Below are positions 33,530 through 44,299 of a DNA stretch of 64,000 nt, piece by piece; the stretch's first letter is position 1; the number at the start of each line of letters is the position of its first letter. Under the pieces are notes generated by a model. That model saw only the letters and a list, made by a program, of their open reading frames with translations. It did not search any database and was not told the origin of the DNA. The translations under genes and the position numbers were made by a program. The stretch is from contig NC_087065.1 of assembly GCF_963678635.1 (NCBI RefSeq), forward strand, positions 49,982,952 through 50,046,951, in the 5' to 3' direction. This stretch comes from Symsagittifera roscoffensis. Its lineage: Eukaryota > Xenacoelomorpha > Acoela > Convolutidae.

Positions 33530-34970
33530 ATTAATTGAAGCCAACCTAGAAAAGGAACCAATAAGTGACGCGATCCGAGATAAGAACCCACGGGCCAAGG
33601 ACATCGTTACTAGATTGGGGCAATATTACGCTCAACATTACAACGACTTCGCTGCGCGACTTCGCTGCCGAAGGATATGTCGTCAGCAGTATTAAACCGA
33701 TTGCATCACAACTATCATGGGCGGGATAAAAAGTTTGCGGCGGCGAATGACGTCTGGATACCTCTGATGCATAGGAACCTTGCGGCCACAGCCAAATATT
33801 GTAAAAGCTGCCTAGGAGCAGCTAAAAATCTTAAACCGGACATTGCAAAAAATGATATGGGGGACACCTATGTACCCAGGGAATCTAATGATTTGATTCA
33901 ATTAGAATTCTGGGGTCCGGTAAATTATACGGGGCCGAAAAAAATATGTTCTAGTAGCAGTAGATACGTTTTCGCATTGGCCGTCGACTTATGTCTGTTC
34001 CAGTAACAAGTCTAAAAATGTATTAAAATTCCTACGGAAGTACTTGAATACACATGGGCACCCAAGGAAATTACACATGGATCGGGCAACTGGGTTCTTC
34101 TCGAATGAAATACAAAAATTCTGTAATTACGAGCGCATTGAACTTATAAAATCTCCTGTTAAGGATCATCGTGCTACGGGGATGGTCAAAAGGACAATTG
34201 GCTCATTAAAAAACTACATTCTCTTATATCTCCAGGAAAACAAAAACTATAAATTTGGATTAATGATATCCCGTGCCCTGAGCGCCTTACAATTCGTGCC
34301 GCATTATAAGACTAAGCTAACGCCATTTGAGGCCTACCATGGAAGAGAAGCAAATAGGGTCCTTCGAACTTTGACGAAAAAACCATCATTGAAAAATCTA
34401 AATTGGAAAAGTGTCACTAACCAGAAATTATCTTGTTTAGACAAGGCGAGTGTTCTTCCTGATGTGGAATTGTATCTCGATTGGGAGAAACGTAGTGATC
34501 TCGTGTACGCCCCGGAAAACCGTAAAACCCCAAGGGTTTTGGATGAGAGTGACCTGATCGAGACAGACGCGGAAAATGACCAATTAGACGTGGACATTAA
34601 AGCCACAGAGTTGGTAGATCCCAAGGCACGAGAGTTGCCTAAGGCACCAGATTGGTTAAATCGACACGAAACCAGTACCACGACGGTATACCAGAAGACC
34701 GGGAAAAAGGACCCAAAGGACCCAAGAAGGTATAAACGTTTACCACAAAAAATTGAAAAATTAACAAAACACACGGTGCAAATGAAAAAAGGGTCGTTAC
34801 TAAGGCGAATTAGTGTTTCATTTAGATCGGCAGTTGATGAAAGCCGAATTGAGAAGGGGATCAACGCTAACACCCCGGGTCCAAGCAAGCCTACGAAGCA
34901 TAAAAGGCAAGCGGAGAAGGACCAATTAGAAATGGAACAAGCGCGGAAAACGAAGAAAACCGAATAGTTG
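33530..34970 (+). pseudogene. Gypsy copy B integrase with charged tail
   Basis: Zinc-binding region and core as in copy A (LEFWGPVNYTGPKK, HMDRATGFFSNEIQ), open at 33677-34006 and 34044-34967. The catalytic Glu of MVERTIGS is Lys here (codon AAA 34188-34190), and the first Asp of LDFW is Glu (LEFW), so the active site is lost. There is also a deletion near 33655. The tail is the same Lys/Glu-rich extension. Confidence 0.85.
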
Positions 34971-35432
34971 AATACAGCGAAGACGAAGATATGGAACGAG
35001 CGCGAAAAACGAGGAAAAGCCGAAAAGTCGAGTACAGCGAGGACGAAAGCGACGAAGATGAGGATAGTAAATGAGCAGTCGCGGGTCGAGCGGGCGCATC
35101 CGAGAAAACTGCAGTTTTAACGGCAGCGAGCGGAGAGAACGAACCGTCGAGAACGGACAGAGAACAGACACCGAAAACCGTCGGTAAAAGGAAGCTGGGT
35201 GAGGAGGCAACGCGCAGATTGACGCGACAACGGAGAGGAATCGAAAAAAAGGGTGGAGTGATGATTCACCGGATCGAGCACAAATGAGAGACAGAGAAAA
35301 ACTTAGGGAGAGATTTGGCAAGCATGCCTGAAAACTCAAGTTGAAAATAAAACTGTTCATTAAAACTTTGGCTATTTTGATGAGTCGATGAATTTTACAT
35401 CTACGATCTAAAATTAATTGTGGTTACCCGAA

Positions 35433-35624
35433 TGAGATAGGGACCAGTTTGAGTTTATGTAAGTTGTATAAGTGTGTTTCGTTTCTGTCTGGGGACCTGC
35501 TGTCGTGACCTTGCAATCTATCGTCCGGTAGGAACTAAAACAGAACGCTGCAGTAAGATTCAGATTTGATGCCCTTAAGTTACACAACTATTCTTTCTAT
35601 ACTATACAATACACTACTTCAACA
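35433..35624 (+). repeat. Gypsy copy B 3' LTR
   Basis: TGAGATAGGGACC...ACTACTTCAACA with a ~20-bp internal loss relative to copy A. Confidence 0.88.
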
Positions 35625-35789
35625 AAAAAAACTGGATCTTTCTCAGATTTCGGTCATGGCCATGCAATCTAACTTGCAATCTATTTTCTCGCCTTTGAGT
35701 TAGATTAAAACGCTAAATGTTGAGACTGGTTTTCCTCGACAGCGAGGTTTTGCTTTTATTTTTTCAATAACGATCAAAAAACACTGAGA

Positions 35790-36625
35790 GTTTGTCAAAT
35801 GCATCTGACATTTGTTTAATGTAGATGAGCTCGAGAGGATAGGTAATTGGAAAAAAAATAAAACAGCAGAATACAATTAGAAGAAAATGGCAACTGCTGA
35901 AAAACAGCAGATGGAAGACTAATTGGCCGATAGTTGAGCGAATAGTTTTTAACACCATCTTTGAACAAGGCAATTACCTTGGCAAGCTTGAATGAATCAG
36001 GAAAAAATTTCTCATCAACACACTTGCTAAAGCAGGATGCTAGTTACTCGCTGATGACTGGTGCACACAATTTCAATAATCTTTTTATGACTGTATATCA
36101 AACGAAATGTTGAAAATGTGTGCACCAGTCATCAGAGAGTATCTAGCATTCTGCTTTAACAAGTGCATTGAAAAGAAAATTTTTCCTGACTCTGTTAAGC
36201 TTGCCGAGGTAAATGTATTGGTTAAAAATGGTGTAAAGAACAATCAGTCCAAATATCGGCCAATTATTTTCTATCTACAATATGCAAAAGGTTTGAGAGA
36301 AGCTTCTATCTACAATAAGCAAAGCGTTGATGCTTTCTTCTGTTAAAAAACATGATGTTTTGATTAAAGAACAGTTCGCGTTCAGAGAAAAGCATTCTTG
36401 TGCTCATGCAATAACACGAATCACAGTTTTGAAAAAAAAACTAATAAAAAATTGAGATGGTCCTGTTTATTGATCTACGCACAGCAATTGACACTGTCAA
36501 TCTTGATATTCTGCTGTCAGAACTTGAAATTATTGTGAGAATTTACTTGACTAGCAGAGAACAGCATGTAGTAAATATTCTAGATGAATCACGTAAACGC
36601 ATTTTACTTTTAGTAGCAGCGGACC
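35790..36625. pseudogene. LINE RT inverted fragments, unit 2 copy
   Basis: Minus arm ~35790-36080 and plus arm 36107-36625, equivalent to 25890-26745. The plus arm retains KMCAPVIREYLAFCFNKCIE and the motif A region LFIDLRTAIDTVNLDILLSE (36457-), followed by YLTSREQHVV. Frame-broken. Confidence 0.72.
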
Positions 36626-37308
36626 TGTTAATTTGGTTCATTTTGCCAGTGAATACATTTAACATTTACATACAACTTTTTATATTATTATAATAGCCTG
36701 AGGCATCTATGACTGCGATCTGGATTTGACCAACACTATTTATTACAATTTTGAGGTAATACTGGGAGAGATAAAAGATTTTTGACAAGCTAGAGAAAGT
36801 AACAACTAAATTTAGAATAAAAATTGAATAGATTGCAAAAAGTGGGACAACTTGATACAATTCTCGCTCGATCGAGAACTGCTCAAAGTCTGCAACCAAC
36901 AACTTTCAATTCTCAAATTTTACAAGCAAAGTCTAAGAAATTGTTTTTTTTTTTAAAGTCAGATTCCTTCTAATTGTATTATAATCTTAATTGTATATGT
37001 CTCAAGTTAATAAAACATGTTGTTTAATCGGGACTTAAATTTTAATAACCCTGATTGGAAACTTTCAACAGAAAAAAAAAACAATTTAAATTTCCGCATC
37101 AGAAAAAATTCCTTAGAAACTGAACCTCTAAGATAAAAAAAACAGGCTTTAAAAATGGTTATTCATTTAATTAGTGGCTCCACTTTAATGATAACAGGAA
37201 GCAGTTTGCAAAAAAAATTGAAAAAGGATTTCAAAAATTATTTGATTGAATAATTCCATTTGCACGCCGAATGGTAACAGTATTTCTTCTTTGAAAAAAA
37301 ATCATTAT
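36626..37308 (+). repeat. BEL/Pao 5' LTR
   Basis: Starts TGTTAATTTGGTTCATTTTG after GCGGACC. The right limit is not sharply defined. Also duplicated at 26747-27425. Confidence 0.65.
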
Positions 37309-37699
37309 GCTCAATACATTCACATTGACACAGTCGAACGACTCGATCAAAGAAGCACAGACAATTGACGAGCAAATCGACGAAAGAAAAAGAAAGAAAC
37401 TTTGTTGAGAAAACGGAAGAGAAAGCACAACACATTGACGTCAAAGTGGAGAACAAACAATACAATAAAAAGTCGACAACAGGAAACCCATAGCTTTACA
37501 CAAAATTTGTATCAAAAAATTTCAAGAGTATTTTGACGACACTGGCAAGGCCGAATTGATTACCAGTAAAAAATCTCCATTAAGCTCAGGAATGATTCAA
37601 CGACGCTATTCCATAGAAAATTGCCGCATGCTAGCAACTAATTCAGTGCCCTCGAAAACTAGCAACTGAGGCAAGGAAAGTAGAATTAGAGATAGAAAA

Positions 37700-38610
37700 C
37701 ATAAATACGAAACAAAGATTTTCTGAGCATTTTTCAAAAATGAAGGTCACAAACGCAGAAGAAGCAGAAAGCTAACAAAAGAGCTTTGTGAAAACAAGTT
37801 TTTGTATGCTGATGAACAATCCAAACTCGCACGTGCCAGAAGCAAAAGATACCTGTCTCCAAATGGGAGTGAAAGATATGAATCTCAAATTAGAAAATCA
37901 GTAACGTTCACCAAAGAAGACCCAGATAGGACCTACACAAAGGACCGGTTGAAAGCCAAAAACCACAAAGCCAAACAGATGAGCAGAAGCTTAGGTCCAA
38001 AGGAAGGCTTAAACTTCATGATGCAAGTAGATAACGGATCTTCAGAGGAACTAAACCAAAGGTACAGCTAAAATTATTTGGTGGCAATGCACTGGAATGG
38101 CCAGTATGATCAGGGTTTTTCACAGAAATGGTGCATAACGCGAACATTAAAAAAAATAGAAAAAAAGTACTATCTGAAAAACTATGTATCTGGCAAAGCT
38201 CATCAGCTTCTGACAGGTCTCAGCTTTGATGGCAATCAATTTGAATATGCATGGAAACTGTTGTCCAGGTATTTTGGTCAGCCACATATCATAGTTGATT
38301 GGCAACTAAAGCTGTTGCAGATCTTTCCGATTGCAAGGATACACGACTCTCATCAAATATCAAAATTTGCAGGCGACATGAGTACGTTTGCATGCATTTC
38401 GACAAATTTTGGATGCGAATGCGATCTGAAAGCAACTTTGAATATAAACTTGATATTGATCTGAAAGCAACTTTGAATATAAACTTGACATTGAGCAAGT
38501 TTCAGCTTGATCTCAAAGAGGGGCAGATTTTCTTCACAATTGAAATGGAATACTCAAAACCAAATGTGGTTGATCTGAATGAATTGACATTGATAATGCC
38601 TTAGTGAAGC
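37700..38610 (+). pseudogene. BEL/Pao gag relic
   Basis: Charged N-terminal region (37802-38071), then the Pao gag core: KIEKKYYLKNYVSGKAHQLL, EYAWKLLSRYFGQPHIIVDW and LKLLQIFPIARIHDSHQISK, matching the DUF1759-type gag of BEL/Pao elements. A 35-bp tandem duplication at 38423-38492 shifts the frame. Confidence 0.78.
38423..38492 (+). repeat. 35-bp tandem duplication in Pao gag
   Basis: GATCTGAAAGCAACTTTG... occurs twice, 38423-38457 and 38458-38492, with one mismatch (GATATT / GACATT). 35 is not a multiple of three. Confidence 0.9.
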
Positions 38611-38899
38611 AAAGCGCAGCCTTGAACCTAGAGGAGTAACTGGACACAAAACCTAATTTACACACCAAACAAAAGCCAGAAATTAGGTTAGAAAAAACAG
38701 GCTTCAAGACTTCAAAAACAAAAGCCAGATCAATGCTTGTGTTGCTATTAGGGGATACACAAACTCTGGAACTAACCCTAAGTCAAGACGATGAATGTGA
38801 AACAAACATATGATGTCGTGAAACAAATTGTTCTTAAGATATTTGGGTAAAGCCTCTAGCATCAAAGATTGAAAATTCAATCTCTGTGAAAAACATGGA

Positions 38900-39200
38900 T
38901 GTGACGAAAGCAGAACCGAGTATTCCAAGAGAATTGATCCTAAAGATCCGAAACATCGAAACCAATCAACTTGTATAGCATGCCATCCAGTAGTTCTAGT
39001 TAGTTGTACTCCTATTATCGGTAGCAAGATAATAGGAGTACAACTAACTAATCCAAAAATAGGCAAATCAATGATGGCATATGAATTACAAGACACTGTA
39101 TCAACAGTGACACTAATTGACAAATCTCTCAAAGAGTTTTTGAAATTAGATACAAGAGACTGCAGAAAAATTGATTTGGATTTAACAGTTCATTAAGCAT
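38900..39200 (+). pseudogene. BEL/Pao protease-region relic
   Basis: Contains CIACHPVVLV (zinc-knuckle-like remnant) followed by MMAYELQDTVSTVTLIDKSL, comparable to the LLDTGSxxTxI active site of Pao proteases with Gly replaced by Val. Carries the perfect inverted repeat at 38997-39050. Confidence 0.6.
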
Positions 39201-39589
39201 CACGGAAAGGGTAACAGTAAAAAAACCCACCAAGAGTCTCAAACCTGGATTTATTAATTGTTTGGTTCAAACCGATTTGTCTGTTGGGTGAATGAACTAC
39301 ATTTAAAGTGCCTAAAAAGGGAAACATCCGCACTTATCGTGTTCGCCGCAAACGAGTTTTCCAAAACAACGTTGGAAATGTCTTGGGGCAACTTAGATCT
39401 TTGTAAAGAAGGCTCAAAAAAGATGACAAAGTGCAAAGTATCAAAACACGACAAAAACAGGTCTCAAAAAGATTCATAGGGAGAGTGTCTCAAAACGACA
39501 TATCCAAAACTTAAAATGTCATAATCTGGTATTTTCATCATCATCCAGTCTTTCAACCACAAAAGCCAGGGAGTTTGTAAAGCAGCTTC

Positions 39590-40130
39590 AATGAATCAAG
39601 GGATATCTTTGAGTGATAAATTTCTACCTGAACAAGATTTTGTAGAGAAGCTTGTGGAAACCTCGTTCAAATTTGGGAATGAATAATTGCAATCACACCT
39701 GATATTGAGCAAATGTTCTTTCAAGTCAAGGTTAAGACATTTATGCAGATTCCAAAAAAGTGACAAATTAGCGATATACAAATAAAACAGATATGTATTT
39801 GAAGCCAGAAGTTGACCAACTTGTGCAATTTATGCAGTAACGAAATCATTAAAATTTGACAATTTAGAACAAATTTGGAATCACTTCCAAATTAATGATT
39901 TTTTAGTCTCAATCAATGATAAACAAAAACCGATAACCTCAAACAACAAATAGTTCAAAACTTACACAAGAGGGTTTCAGGCTGATGAAAATTCAAAGTA
40001 ACCATGCTGAAAACGTCAAAGGAAAGGGAAAATCGATTCTGGGAACCAACTGGAAATAGTAATGGATAGTTTAGCAGTCTGTCGAACGAAGGATAAGCCA
40101 GTCGCAGGATTATCTCTAAGTGACTTGCAT
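39590..40130 (+). pseudogene. BEL/Pao reverse transcriptase relic
   Basis: Motif A is recognisable as PDIEQMFFQVKV (~39690-39725). The catalytic box appears as INDFLVSINDKQKP (~39890), where Y-x-DD has become N-D. Many stops. Confidence 0.6.
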
Positions 40131-40382
40131 AGCGTAGTTCCTTCGATCCACTAGAACTGTTGTCACCCTTTACAATTCGGATAAGAAATGTATTGAAGAA
40201 ACTTTGGAAATCTGAATGTGGTGAATGGGACAAAACAATTCCGAAAAATTTTGCTGAAGAATATGAAACTTGAAGACGAGAAATTTAACAGACGACAAAC
40301 TTTGAAATCTCAAAAACTACTTCAGCCTCATTCAAACAGAGTTTGATCTCCACGTTTCCGCTGACGTTTCATTAGAAGGACT

Positions 40383-40860
40383 ATGCGCATTTGCTTTTGT
40401 TTGTTCATCGGAGCTTGTGACACCAAAAAATTATCTTTTGTTAATGGAAAAACGAGAGTTGCGCCAAAGAAAAAACTGAGCATATCGCGTGTGGAGTTGA
40501 AAGCAGAGGTGATAACCACAATAATTAAAAACAATATATTGGAAACACAAGGAAACAATGTGAGCAAGGTCTACATGTAGTCAGATTCTAGCTTTGAAAG
40601 AGCTTGTTTGTCTTCTGATAAGAACTTTCCAAATTTTGTAGCAATTAAAATCTCAAAGATTCTAGGCTCCATGACGACTAATAAAAGGAGAAATTATAAA
40701 GGAGAAATGAATCCGGCAGATCTAGGTACAAGGGCACTCGTAGTAACACATATTTTTGAAAGTAACTGATTACACGGGCCGACCTGGATCAAGAATGAAG
40801 AGAAATGGCTAAAGAAAATAATACAAAAAAGTTGAAGTCGATGAAGTAATAGAAGATACT
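40383..40860 (+). pseudogene. BEL/Pao RNase H-type region relic
   Basis: LSFVNGKTRVAPKKKLSISR followed by VELKAEVITTI matches the family block FVxGKxRVAPxKxxTIPRLEL. MNPADLGTRALV (~40710) matches NPADLGTRG. Confidence 0.75.
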
Positions 40861-41129
40861 TGTAAAAAAGGTTACAATTGTTAAACCATTGGCCGATTGG
40901 CATAAGTTTAGTTATTTTCAACAACATCAAAACAGGAAAGAAAAACCTAAAAAATTTAGTATACTAGCTGAAGAGAAGCAGCAAGCTACAAAAATCATCT
41001 TCTTGTTTGTTCAACAAGTAGGTTTCAGAGAAGAAAAACAAACTCATCTCGAAAAATTGAACCCATCGAGATGAAAAAGGGCCGATGAGAGCAAAAAGCA
41101 GATTGAAAGGCCAAAAAACTTATCATTTG

Positions 41130-42300
41130 CAAAAAGCACCAAACTATTTTGAGTTCAAAACAGTGTATAACTGTAAATTTGCTGAGAAATCAACACCTGG
41201 AAAATCAATATATGGTATCCAACAACTCAGAAGCGTGGTTTAAGAGACTTACTGAAATTTTGATGAAAGAAACATACTTAGACAAATCAAGGCCTATTGT
41301 GTACACTGTAGAAAACCAGAGGAATGAAATTCCATTGATGGCAGTCTCACATATATTCAGGATTGATTTCACAAGAGCATTCAAAGTTACTGGTGTAGAA
41401 TATTTTGGACCTTTCAGTGTATAAGAAACATCGTGAGAGAAAAAAATGGATGCGTCTGATGACTTGTCTCACCACAAGAGCCGTGCATCTTAAAATCTCT
41501 CATAAAATGTCAATAGTCTCAAGATTAAGCTGCTTAACGAGCGACAATGTGACAATTATTGATGGAATGAACGAACATTCAATTACAAGAACAAAATAAA
41601 TAATGGTAGACAAAAATTGAAAAATTGGCGACAAAGTAAACATTGAACGGAGATTCAATCCATCAAATGCGCCACACTTTGGATGTACAAGGGAGCTACT
41701 AGTGAGAAGTGCAAAAAAGGCAAAATATAATGTCATGAGAACACAAAACATGACGGAAGAAACTTTGACTATAACTGTCTGCATAGTGGAAGGCATTCTA
41801 AACAAAAAACTCTTCAAAAACTTTTCGAATGCCTTTGTTATTTACGAAGCGATCAACCTAAATCAATCTTTAATGGGATTATCAGAATCACAAATAGCCC
41901 GAATAAACTCGAAAAAGTATTAATGTCATCGGGGAAAATTCACGGCAGCTCAAAAAAAGACTAAACAAATCTGTCGCAGATTTCAGAAGGAATAGATACC
42001 GATGGATCTGGCAAGGAAAAAAAGATTCAAAGATCAGAAAACGCGATTCCAAGAACGTGATCATGAATTGATTGAAGATTCACAAAAACTCACTGACAAA
42101 TTTCACTTAGGAAGGATTTTGAAATTATGGTATAGTGAACATACTACTGCACGATCTGCAGAAACTTAAACAAAAAAGCAAACTTATAAACTACCAATTG
42201 TAAGACTTGTAGAAACACTCAAAGGCAACATACCAGAACCATATTTGAAATTAGCCCTTGAATCTAATTTAGAGAAAACGCAAAAGGGTGTTGCAATTTT
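41130..42300 (+). pseudogene. BEL/Pao integrase relic
   Basis: FTRAFKVTGVEYFGPFSV, CLTTRAVHLKISHK, then (after a gap) KKAKYNVMRTQNMTEETLTI, VEGILNKKLF and RNRYRWIWQG, all in the order expected for Pao integrase ends. The central segment with the second catalytic Asp is mostly gone. Confidence 0.75.
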
Positions 42301-42769
42301 TGGCTAAAGTCACTTTAACTATCTGGGAAAAGCCTGCTCGAATGGTTACTATGAAACGGAAATCACTTCAAAGGTTTATCTGGATTAAGGGTTACGTGTT
42401 GGAAAGATAGAGTTAACACGCAAGATTCATTAAAGACAGGCGGTTTTGAAACTAAGCGTGAAAGAAAAGATGACTAATTTCGACCTAGAAAGGAGTTTTT
42501 AAAATCAAAAAGCGTGTGATTTCATCGATAAAAAATGACATCACAAAAGCTATGAAAAAATGGTCTGACGTAGTACCACAAAAAAGAATTCTCCTTGTAT
42601 CTGTTCTACCAAGAGAAGCTTGACAAGCAGAAAAAGACGTTCTTAATAATTTTCTCGAGAGAAAGTTCCTAAAAAATTATGCGAAGATTTTCGTAGAACC
42701 CAACTCCAAATCAAACACGGATTATGTTCACTGCGATCGTACGCGCACAATGCGATATTATCAGAAATT

Positions 42770-42995
42770 ATGAAAATAATTGATGATTGGCATAAATAGT
42801 TTGTTTATGTTGTTTGTCCTGTGGCTTTTAAAATAAAACATTCTTTTTCAGATTATTCGGATAAGTTTTTTGATTGTTTTATCGGAACTGATGGAAATAA
42901 TTTATGATTGGCATAATTAGTTTGCTTATATCGTTTGGCCGCTGGCATTTAAGACAAAAACCTTCTTATTCGTTTTACTAGGATATAATATTTGA
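42770..42995 (+). repeat. ~115-bp imperfect tandem duplication
   Basis: AATAATTGATGATTGGCATA and AATAATTTATGATTGGCATA begin the two units at about 42772 and 42887. Both continue with AGTTTG(T/C)TTAT and a TTATTC-rich end. Located between Pao integrase and the 3' LTR. Confidence 0.65.
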
Positions 42996-43108
42996 TTTAT
43001 TTATATCTCTCCATAATACTCGATTATTTCATAACTTTTAAAAATTTAAATTTATTTGCGCTTATTGATGCCAAAATAGGACCGACTAATACCGCCGGTT
43101 AGCGGGCC

Positions 43109-43750
43109 TGTTGATTTGGTTCATTTTGTTAGCAAGACTTTAAACTCAAAATGTTAGATTTATTAGCCTGAGGCTTTTATGACTACGATCTGGTTTGAAC
43201 AACACTACTTATTATCTATTTGTGGTAGTAATGGAATTGACAAAAAATTACACCGCCGACTTTTGACAAACTAGGCAAAATCAAAACAAAATTGGGAAAA
43301 AAAATTTGAACAGATCACAAAGAAAAGGACAACTTGATACAGCTCTCGATCAAGCAACATCTGTTAAAAATCTGCAACCAACAAAACTTAATTCTCAACA
43401 TTTACTAGCAAAGTTTAAAAAAACAATGTCTTTTACAATATATGAGTCAGATTATAATTCCACTTAACTCTAGTATAACCTTAATTATAGACGTGTCATG
43501 TTACTAAAATTTTTTTAAAATTTATTTAGTCGGAACTCAATTTTCAAAAACTCTGATTGGTAACTCTGAACTGAAAAATCAAATTCTAATTCCTTGTCAG
43601 AAAAAAATACCTAAAAACATTACCTCTAAGGCAAAAAAACCAGCTGCAAAAAATGAACAAGCTGAAAGATAGGCCTTCAAATGGCAAACTAAATTGTGGT
43701 TTGCCAAAAGATTCCATTCTTTGACCTTTGTTTTTTCTTTTTTCGTAATG
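43109..43750 (+). repeat. BEL/Pao 3' LTR
   Basis: Starts TGTTGATTTGGTTCATTTTG after GCGGGCC. Aligned by AGCCTGAGGCTTTTATGACT and GACAACTTGATACAGCTCTC with the 5' LTR. Confidence 0.65.
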
Positions 43751-43905
43751 CACCAGTTCCAGTACTCTAGAAAGTAATTTTAGCCTTTTTACTAACAATA
43801 TCGCTTTAGTTGGGTCCCCAAACAAAAATTTTGAAATCAGGACTTTTTCAATTGACGTTCGATCCTTGGATGAATGGTGCAGCAAAAATAAACTATCATT
43901 GAATC

Positions 43906-44010
43906 GGTGTCCCACTCTTTAACCCTACGATATTTAACCCCCTCTGTTTACACCCCCTATATCATAACCCCGTAACATGATAACCCCACAACAATTTAAC
44001 CCCCTTTTAA
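43906..44010 (+). repeat. MULE left terminal inverted repeat
   Basis: Iterates TTAACCC, TTAACCCCC, ACACCCCC, ATAACCCC, ATAACCCC and TTAACCCCC. Likely transposase-binding sites. Confidence 0.88.
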
Positions 44011-44299
44011 TGACGATAATTTGTTTCAAATTAAGTCCTTTTTATAAGTACAGGAGTAGTCCAATTAAGCTTACTAATTGAGGCCTGAAAAGCTAGTCTT
44101 AATTCACTTGATGCCTCTAGCATCTCAAAAGTAATTGCATTTCGATTAGTTAGAGAAATAATCCCTCACTCACGCGTTTAAAACAGAGATAACCTACATG
44201 GTGCTAATTGAAGGCAACAAAAGACGTTTGTGAGTTTTATAAAAATCATACTGCCTATTTCTTTAACCATTGTTATACCACTCTATCAGATCAGATATA

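Larger units (their letters stand above)
29317..35624 (+). mobile_element. Ty3/gypsy LTR retrotransposon, copy B (defective)
   Basis: 5' LTR 29317-29524 (terminal CA mutated to CT), 3' LTR 35433-35624 (internally deleted). The same domains as copy A are present, but RT has two 690-bp units and RNase H is largely deleted at ~32580. Shares old lesions with copy A, such as the stop after SEK in gag and the four-A run before the RT segment. Confidence 0.9.
27433..37308 (+). repeat. Segmental duplication, unit 2
   Basis: Collinear with 15023-27425 at high identity (roughly 90-95% by eye). It begins GCCCTGAAAGTTTGAACAGC, as at 15023. Its right end runs on into the BEL/Pao internal region, so unit 2 keeps the original right flank and unit 1 ends at the breakpoint. 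Confidence 0.9.
36626..43750 (+). mobile_element. BEL/Pao LTR retrotransposon (decayed)
   Basis: 5' LTR ~36626-37308, internal gag-protease-RT-RNase H-integrase ~37310-42300, 3' LTR ~43109-43750. LTRs share AGCCTGAGGC, GACAACTTGATACA and CTGCAACCAACAA blocks but are strongly diverged, so this is an old insertion. Every domain is interrupted by stops and frameshifts. Confidence 0.8.

Noticed and set aside
43906-44010. Interstitial telomere-like TAACCC repeats
   Set aside because: The motif is TAACCCC separated by variable spacers, appears inverted at both ends of a transposon and is bounded by a target duplication, so it belongs to the MULE ends.
44270-44299. Longer MULE transposase start at 44270
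   Set aside because: The codon there is TTG, not ATG, and the ten extra residues match nothing; the first ATG is at 44300.
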